Both the position numbers and the translations under genes were made by a program. Shown one piece after another: positions 59,253 to 64,000 of a DNA stretch of 64,000 bases. The stretch covers positions 186,001 through 250,000 of the forward strand of contig PVNI01000001.1 in assembly GCA_003001795.1 (NCBI GenBank), given 5' to 3'. Each line of letters starts with the position of its first letter. Within the stretch, counting starts at the first letter, position 1. The notes beneath the pieces were generated by a model that had not been told where the DNA came from, searched no databases, and worked only from the letters and a program-made list of their open reading frames with translations. Source of the DNA: Actinomadura viridilutea. Its GTDB lineage: Bacteria > Actinomycetota > Actinomycetes > Streptosporangiales > Streptosporangiaceae.

Positions 59253-59909
59253 TCAGCCCGCCAGCCACTCGCCGGTCTCGACGCTCACCAGCCCGTGCCG
59301 CGCCGCCTCGATCACCGCCTCCCGCTGCGAGTGCACGCCCAGTTTGCTCAGCACGCTCTGCACGTGGCTGCGGGCGGTGCTGCGGGTCACGCCCATGGCC
59401 TTGGCGAGCGTCTGCGTCGACTCGCCCCGGGCGAGCCGGGTGAGCACCTCGCGTTCGCGCGGGGTGAGGAACCGCGCCGCCTGCTGCGCCGGGCCGCGCG
59501 GCCGGGCGCCCTCGGCGCCGCCGCGCGCCACGGCCTGGTCGACCACGGTCTCGCCCGCGGCGACCCGCTGCAGCACGGCGAGGATGTCGCCCGTCGGACG
59601 GCCCTTGTGCGCGACCCCGTGCACGCCGGCCGCCAGCGCCGCGTCCAGCACGGACCGGTCCAGGTAGCCGGTGAGGACGACGAACCGCGTGCGCGGCGCC
59701 GCGCGCAGCAGGCGGGGCATCCACTGCAGCGCGTCGCCCTGGGGGAACCGCAGGTCGACCAGGCACACGTCGGCGTCGCGGGTGCGCAGCACCGGCAGCA
59801 GCTCCGGCGGCGAGTAGGCCACGCCCACCACGACGTGCCCGGCGTCGGCCAGCACCAGCGACAGCGAGTCGGCGAACATCGCGTGGTCGTCGCACACGAT
59901 GACCCTCAT
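59253..59909 (-). CDS. LuxR-type response regulator 2
   Basis: The 218-residue protein has a REC domain (VCDDHAMFADSLSLVL, Asp in DVCLVDLRFPQGDAL, Lys in VAHKGRPTGDI) and a LuxR HTH (LTPREREVLTRLARGESTQTLAKAMGVTRSTARSHVQS, about 150-187). It overlaps the histidine kinase gene by 4 bp. The HTH group resembles regulators of actinobacterial development or stress, but the target is unknown. Confidence 0.9.
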   Translation of the reverse strand: MRVIVCDDHAMFADSLSLVLADAGHVVVGVAYSPPELLPVLRTRDADVCLVDLRFPQGDALQWMPRLLRAAPRTRFVVLTGYLDRSVLDAALAAGVHGVAHKGRPTGDILAVLQRVAAGETVVDQAVARGGAEGARPRGPAQQAARFLTPREREVLTRLARGESTQTLAKAMGVTRSTARSHVQSVLSKLGVHSQREAVIEAARHGLVSVETGEWLAG

Positions 59910-60766
59910 GGGCGCGCCCGTCCCGCGTCGGCGGACACAGCGGAGGACACAGTGGAGGACACAGCGGAGGACACGGCGGCGGAGGCGGCGGCCCGCGCGG
60001 GCGGCGCCGCGGGAAGCAGCAGGCGGACGCGGGCGCCGCCCATCTCACAGGTGCGGATCTCCAGGGCGCCGCCGTGGCCGGACACGATGTCGTGCACGAT
60101 GCCCAGCCCCAGCGGCGAGCGTCCCGGTTCGGCCCCGTGCCGCGGCGGGTCCGCGGCCGCGCCGCCGTACCCGCCGAAACCGGGGCCGTCGTCGTCCACC
60201 TGGACGACCACCCAGCCGTGCGCGGCCTCCACCCGCACCTCGACGCGGCCCTCCGCCATCCGGCACGCGTTGTCCAGGACATTGCGCAGGGCCCGCCACA
60301 GCGCCACCGGATCCGCGCGCGCCCACGCCTCCCGGCCGTCGAACAGGACGCGGTGCGAGGTGGCCAGGCGTATACCGGTGACGGCCTCGGCGGCCAGCTC
60401 GTCCACCCGGATGGGCTCCGGGGCGGGCTCGGGCGGCGCGCCGTGCGCCGCGTCGTTGTCGTCGTTGTCGTCGTCGTTGTCGTCGGCGGCCTCCAGCCGC
60501 CGCAGCAGGTGGTCCAGCCAGCGGGTCTCGCCGAGCAGCTGCTCGACGCGGGCGCGGCTCGCGGCGCCGACGTCGTCGGCGACCGCCACGGCCGACGCCA
60601 GCATGATGATGGTGCCCAGGCCGTGGCGGATGTCGTGGCGCAGCCGGCGCCGCCGCAGGTCCGCGGCGGGCGGCCCGTCGGCGTCGGCGAGCGGTGCGGT
60701 CCCCGCGCACCGCGCCGCCGACCGCGCCCGTTCCGTCGGGGACGACCGAACCTGCCCGTCGTTCAT
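59906..60766 (-). CDS. Soluble histidine kinase without sensor domain
   Basis: I choose the ATG at 60766 (GGGGG-type upstream sequence is weak; a longer frame to 60874 has none). The 286-residue protein has no membrane helix or PAS/GAF domain. It has an H-box LRHDIRHGLGTIIML near residue 40, an N-box ALRNVLDNACRMA, G1 DDDGPGFGGYGG and G2 GLGIVHDIVSGHGGAL. An Asp/Asn run (DDNDDDNDDND, coded by a GTC/GTT repeat) separates the two catalytic parts, and the tail is AVSS repeats. The next gene is its probable regulator. Confidence 0.83.
   Translation of the reverse strand: MNDGQVRSSPTERARSAARCAGTAPLADADGPPAADLRRRRLRHDIRHGLGTIIMLASAVAVADDVGAASRARVEQLLGETRWLDHLLRRLEAADDNDDDNDDNDAAHGAPPEPAPEPIRVDELAAEAVTGIRLATSHRVLFDGREAWARADPVALWRALRNVLDNACRMAEGRVEVRVEAAHGWVVVQVDDDGPGFGGYGGAAADPPRHGAEPGRSPLGLGIVHDIVSGHGGALEIRTCEMGGARVRLLLPAAPPARAAASAAVSSAVSSTVSSAVSADAGRARP
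59925..59972 (-). repeat. In-frame 12-bp repeats at the 3' end of the histidine kinase gene
   Basis: Four related 12-base units (ACAGCGGAGGAC type) run from about 59925 to 59972, three being nearly identical from 59937. On the minus strand they encode AVSS/TVSS repeats near the C-terminus. Unit length is a multiple of three, so expansion keeps the frame. Confidence 0.8.
60452..60485 (-). repeat. Trinucleotide repeat coding for an Asp/Asn run
   Basis: A GTC/GTT triplet tract encodes DDNDDDNDDND in the histidine kinase, between its dimerisation and ATPase domains, where a linker length change would be tolerated. Confidence 0.8.
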
Positions 60767-60887
60767 AAGGACCCCCGTCCCGTTTTTCAGCACCCAAACG
60801 ACCGTCACCCGCGGCCCGTCGCGATGTCCAGTCAATTGGCCGCAACCGACCAGGCGCTGACCGGAAGCGGACATGTTAAAGATTGGG

Positions 60888-60900
60888 TAAACCAGGTTTA
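60888..60900. promoter_or_regulatory. Perfect palindrome between histidine kinase and MBL-Rieske genes
   Basis: TAAACC-A-GGTTTA is a perfect 13-base palindrome in an AT-rich patch, about 120 bp from each of the two divergent start codons. It may be an operator for one or both genes; the binding protein is unknown. Confidence 0.45.
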
Positions 60901-61021
60901 TTGATGGAGAGTCGCAGAGGCGATTGCCCTAGCCGCGCCGCCATTATTTCCTCCCTTCGGCGTAGACGGGATGCGCATATCGGCGGGTGCGGCCCCCGCG
61001 GCGGACGCAGACAATCGCCGC

Positions 61022-62587
61022 ATGGCGACGATCACTTTTCTCGGACACGCCGGACTGGCGGTCCAGGCGAGGGCGTTCCTCCTGCTCGCGGACCCGTGGC
61101 TGGCCCCCACCGGAGCCTTTCTGGGGTCGTGGCACCAGTATCCGAGAAACGATCATCTCGACGTTTCCGGACTGCTGGAGGCCGACTGGGTCGCCGTCTC
61201 CCACGAACATCTCGATCACTTCGACCCCTGGGTCATCGAACGGCTGTCCGAGCGCACCCGCATCCTCATTCCGCGCTATCCCGGACCGGCCTTCCGCGAT
61301 CGGATGCGGCGCGCCGCCGGGTCCCGCCAGGTCATAGAACTCGAACCCTGGGAGCAATTCCCGTTGGACAATCGCGGTTCCTGGATCACCGCGATTCCCG
61401 AGTTGTCGCCGATGTGCCACGACGCCGCCTTTCTCATCGTGGCGGACGGCCGCGCGGTGCTGAACTGCAACGACGCCCGGCTGACCGCGGCGCAGGCGCG
61501 GCGGGCCAAGCACCTGGCCGGGGGCCGTCTGGAGCTGATGGCGGTGCAGACCTCCGGGGCGTCCTGGCATCCGATCTGCTACGAGTACCCGCCCGACGAG
61601 ATGGCCCGGGTGTCGATGGAGAAGCGGGTGTCCAAGCTGCGCGCCGTCCAGCGCCTGGTCCGGCAGACCGGGCCGGAGCTGGCCGTGCCGTTCGCCGGGC
61701 CGCCGTGCTTCCTGGACGACGAGGTCGCCCCGCTCAACTGGGTGCTGGACCGGCGGGACGGCGCGTTCTGCGACCCCGAGGCGTCCGTCGAGTGGCTGCG
61801 CGAGCACCTGCCCGCCCAGCGCTGGGACCACTTCAAGCCCGGCGACGTCCTCGACCTGGACACCGGGGAGATCGCCCGCGACCCGGTGTCGGCCGAGTTC
61901 TCCTACGACGACGCGTTCCGGCCCGGCTACCTGGCGCGGTACGCCGCCGACCGCGCCCCGCTGATCGAGCAGGCGGTCGCCGAGCTCCCCGAGCCCGGCC
62001 CCGGCCTGGCCGACCGGTTCGCGGCCCACATGCGCCACCTCGGCGGGCTCAACGAGTACTTCCTGCGGCGCATCGCCATGACCGTCCGGTTCGACATCAC
62101 CGGTCCCCACGGCGGGGTGTGGGACGTGCGGTTCGCGCCCGAGGGGGTGACGGTGGACGACGCCTCCCCCGACGTCCGCCCGCACTACCGCATCACCACC
62201 GCGGGGCGCTGGGTGGACGGGGTGCTCGACGGCCGCATCGCCTGGGAGGACCTGTTCATCTCCTTCCGGCTCAGCCTCTACCGCGACCCCGACGTCTACA
62301 ACGACCATCTGGTCGGGCTGCTCAAGCACGCCAACGCCCCGGCGCTGCGCGCCGTCGAGGAGTACGAGACGGGCCGCGACGAGTCCGAGCGCATCGTCGT
62401 CGAATGCGACGGCCGCTCCTACGACATCCCGCGCTACTGCCCGCACGCCGGCGAGGACCTCTCCGTCGGCGCGGTCGTCAGCGACGGCCGGCTGCACTGC
62501 CTGGCCCACAACTTCGTCTTCGACCTCGCCACCGGCGAGTGCGTCAACGCCCGTTCCACCAACCTCACCAGTCGGCCCCTGCCGTGA
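61022..62587 (+). CDS. MBL-fold / SCP2-like / Rieske fusion protein
   Basis: The 521-residue protein starts MATITFLGHAGL at the ATG at 61022 (no ribosome binding site; ACAAT just upstream suggests a leaderless start; an upstream ATG at 60971 adds 17 low-complexity residues). Residues 1-300 are a UlaG-like metallo-beta-lactamase domain with H61-x-H63-x-D65-H66 and a further CHDAAF...NCND. Residues about 330-450 resemble an SCP2-like lipid-binding fold (RFAPEGVTVDD, ITTAGRWVDGVLDGRIAWEDLF). Residues 470-515 form a Rieske [2Fe-2S] site: C473-P-H475 and C493-L-A-H496. The combination recalls CMP-sialic acid hydroxylase, which has Rieske and MBL parts in the opposite order. An oxygenase acting on a hydrophobic substrate is inferred. 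Confidence 0.82.
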   Translation: MATITFLGHAGLAVQARAFLLLADPWLAPTGAFLGSWHQYPRNDHLDVSGLLEADWVAVSHEHLDHFDPWVIERLSERTRILIPRYPGPAFRDRMRRAAGSRQVIELEPWEQFPLDNRGSWITAIPELSPMCHDAAFLIVADGRAVLNCNDARLTAAQARRAKHLAGGRLELMAVQTSGASWHPICYEYPPDEMARVSMEKRVSKLRAVQRLVRQTGPELAVPFAGPPCFLDDEVAPLNWVLDRRDGAFCDPEASVEWLREHLPAQRWDHFKPGDVLDLDTGEIARDPVSAEFSYDDAFRPGYLARYAADRAPLIEQAVAELPEPGPGLADRFAAHMRHLGGLNEYFLRRIAMTVRFDITGPHGGVWDVRFAPEGVTVDDASPDVRPHYRITTAGRWVDGVLDGRIAWEDLFISFRLSLYRDPDVYNDHLVGLLKHANAPALRAVEEYETGRDESERIVVECDGRSYDIPRYCPHAGEDLSVGAVVSDGRLHCLAHNFVFDLATGECVNARSTNLTSRPLP

Positions 62588-62818
62588 CCCCGGCCTCCGC
62601 GGGGTCGCGGCGGGCCGGCCGCGCGTCCGCGCTCCACGTCGGCGCGTCCGCCGGGCACTCGGCGCCCCGGCGACGCGTTGGACGATCAGGACGACGAAGG
62701 CGGAACGGTCGTCACCGCGTGACGATCCCGTGCGTCCGCATCATTCGCATGCGGGTCGATCATGCAAAGTGTAGGGTTTTTCCCTGCTTGACAGGGTTGT
62801 GGGTGCTGGGGGGAACGA

Positions 62819-63028
62819 GTGCGCGGGCTTGGTGCGATGGGGCGCCGTATCGACATGGCGGCGCGCGCGATGCGGCGGATGCCCCGCCGTCGGCTGGGTC
62901 TGCTGATCGCCGCGTTGGCGCTGGTCGTGGTGGGGCTGGAGGCCGCGGCGCTGCAGCTCGGCGCGTTCGAGCTGCCGCTGCCCACGGGCCAGGCGGTGGC
63001 CGACCAGGCGGGCGGCGGCGGCCGCTGA
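62819..63028 (+). CDS. Small basic single-pass membrane protein
   Basis: A 69-residue frame from the GTG at 62819 (GGGGGGA 4-6 bases upstream) has an Arg/Met-rich start, one clear helix RLGLLIAALALVVVGLEAAAL and a short GQAVADQAGGGG tail. A possible -35 TTGACA lies at 62788-62793, without a good -10. An internal ATG at 62837 is an alternative start. Function unknown. It converges on the next gene. Confidence 0.45.
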   Translation: MRGLGAMGRRIDMAARAMRRMPRRRLGLLIAALALVVVGLEAAALQLGAFELPLPTGQAVADQAGGGGR

Positions 63029-63067
63029 GACCCGTCCGCCGGCCACTCCGCGCGACCCGCGCCGACG

Positions 63068-63982
63068 TCAGCGGGCGTTGTGCTCCTTCATGACCGACTG
63101 CAGGTCGGGGAGTCCGCCCCGGCCGTCGGCGTCGGCGAGAGTGGGGCAGGCCCATTCGCGCTGCCGGCCCCACGAGTACGAGATGTCCATGGGCGGATTC
63201 GGCGCCAGCCGGTACCAGCGCTGAAGAATGGCGCGCAGCTGCGCCTCGGTCGGCAGGCGGAACCGGTACGTGCCGTCGGTGCAGCTCTGCCCGAACGTCT
63301 GGAACACCGGGACGATCACCCGGCGCGGGATCCCGGCCTCGTCGGCCATGCGGACCATGCGGTCGATCTGGCCGATGTCGCAGCCGGGGCGCTTGCGTTC
63401 GCACGGGTAGGGGTCCAGCCCGACGAGGTCGACGCCGGTCCGGGCGGGGGCGACCGCGCGCATCGGCTGCCAGTCGGTGAGCGACACGAAGGAGACCTGT
63501 CCGGGCGCGTGCCGCCGGATGTGGTCGGCGCGGCGGCGGATCTCCCCGGCCACCTCCGGGCACTCGCCGGGGTTCGGCTCGTCGGACAGGTACCACCCGT
63601 ACACCTTCGGGTGCCGGGCCAGGCGCCGCACGGTCGCGGCGAACTCCTCGAACGGCAGCTCGAACGGCCCGCACGTGGTATTGCCGACCCACAGCAGCGC
63701 CTGCATGCCGTCCGGGACCCGGCTGAGCGACCAGTCGTCCGGGTGGACGTCGACCAGGTCGTAGCCGAGCGCGCGCAGGCGCGGGAAGTCGTCCGGCTCG
63801 GCGTTGAGGGCGATGTGCCGGGTGGCGCCGGGCCGGGTGGCGGGACGGCCGGGGGCGGCGGGCGGCCCCTGGTACGGCCCGTCGTCGGACGGGCCGCGCC
63901 GCGCGTGCACCACGACCAGCGCCGCGGACAGCGCCGCCGCCAGCGCCGCCACCGCCGCCCAGACCTTGAACCCGACGCCCAT
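63068..63982 (-). CDS. Membrane-anchored or secreted glycoside-hydrolase-like TIM-barrel protein
   Basis: The 304-residue protein has an N-terminal signal-anchor helix (WAAVAALAAALSAALVVVHA), a Pro/Gly linker and a domain with TIM-barrel strand signatures: HIALNAEPDDFPRLRALGYDLVDVHP, VYGWYLSDEPNPGECP and GVDLVGLDPYPC. The E of SDEP resembles the acid/base position of clan A glycoside hydrolases. A nucleophile Glu near the end is not obvious. Four or more cysteines in the mature part suggest disulfides. Catalytic activity is uncertain. Its start is 18 bases from the window edge, so a longer N-terminus is not excluded. Confidence 0.75.
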   Translation of the reverse strand: MGVGFKVWAAVAALAAALSAALVVVHARRGPSDDGPYQGPPAAPGRPATRPGATRHIALNAEPDDFPRLRALGYDLVDVHPDDWSLSRVPDGMQALLWVGNTTCGPFELPFEEFAATVRRLARHPKVYGWYLSDEPNPGECPEVAGEIRRRADHIRRHAPGQVSFVSLTDWQPMRAVAPARTGVDLVGLDPYPCERKRPGCDIGQIDRMVRMADEAGIPRRVIVPVFQTFGQSCTDGTYRFRLPTEAQLRAILQRWYRLAPNPPMDISYSWGRQREWACPTLADADGRGGLPDLQSVMKEHNAR

Positions 63983-64000
63983 CGCGCGCTCCCGAGGACT

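Overview
The window is very GC-rich (roughly 70-75% by eye), with strong G/C preference at third codon positions, frequent GTG starts and many ATGA/GTGA/TGATG stop-start overlaps. It carries LysX, an F420-type luciferase-like oxidoreductase, a DUF3367/AftD-like glycosyltransferase, PASTA-less Ser/Thr kinases and actinobacterial steroid side-chain genes. This indicates a chromosomal segment of a filamentous actinobacterium, plausibly Streptosporangiales such as Actinomadura (inference). I saw no tRNA, rRNA, CRISPR array, phage gene or insertion sequence.

Layout. 1-6441: cell-envelope genes (3' part of a DUF3367 arabinosyltransferase-like protein, acyltransferase-3, methyltransferase, DUF3068/PorA-family protein). 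6539-7654: nitronate monooxygenase preceded by a KstR-type site. 7783-19448: a self-contained sugar/polyol unit made of a GPI-type cupin, then a tightly coupled operon SDR - GatD-like dehydrogenase - second zinc dehydrogenase - FGGY (GlpK-type) kinase - AroE-fold dehydrogenase, an RpiR regulator, and an RbsB/RbsA/RbsC-type ABC importer with its own promoter and a long nested palindromic operator. 19544-26837: steroid side-chain degradation genes in the same order as mycobacterial Rv3521-ltp4-ltp3, with an EchA19-like hydratase divergent from an acyl-CoA synthetase, two matched KstR-like sites between them, and a FadD19-like ligase at the end. 26958-31318: MarR, and a TetR-controlled ABC ATPase plus YhgE/Pip membrane protein. 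31397-34644: a DUF1579 protein and three secreted proteins of unknown function, two of them paralogues. 35376-41903: a second lipid/steroid-type block (TetR, thiolase, DUF35, MFS, divergent LysR, SDR, F420 oxidoreductase).

42046-47275: small and housekeeping genes (HesB-like, 40-aa membrane peptide, metallo-beta-lactamase fold, HAD, PspC, HTH-Clp_N protein with tandem operators, alpha/beta hydrolase, UPF0158-like). 47304-50591: lysX. 50967-56235: three tandem membrane Ser/Thr kinases, the first two with related ectodomains. 56307-60766: a stand-alone response regulator and two NarL-type two-component pairs. 61022-62587: a metallo-beta-lactamase / SCP2-like / Rieske fusion. 62819-63982: a small membrane peptide and a secreted TIM-barrel protein.

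A recurrent oddity is short tandem direct repeats (12-17 bp units, 3-7 copies) in intergenic DNA and in one coding region. The most novel-looking items are the polyol unit with its repeat/palindrome regulatory DNA, the MBL-SCP2-Rieske fusion, the paired operators at several regulators, and the secreted-protein trio.
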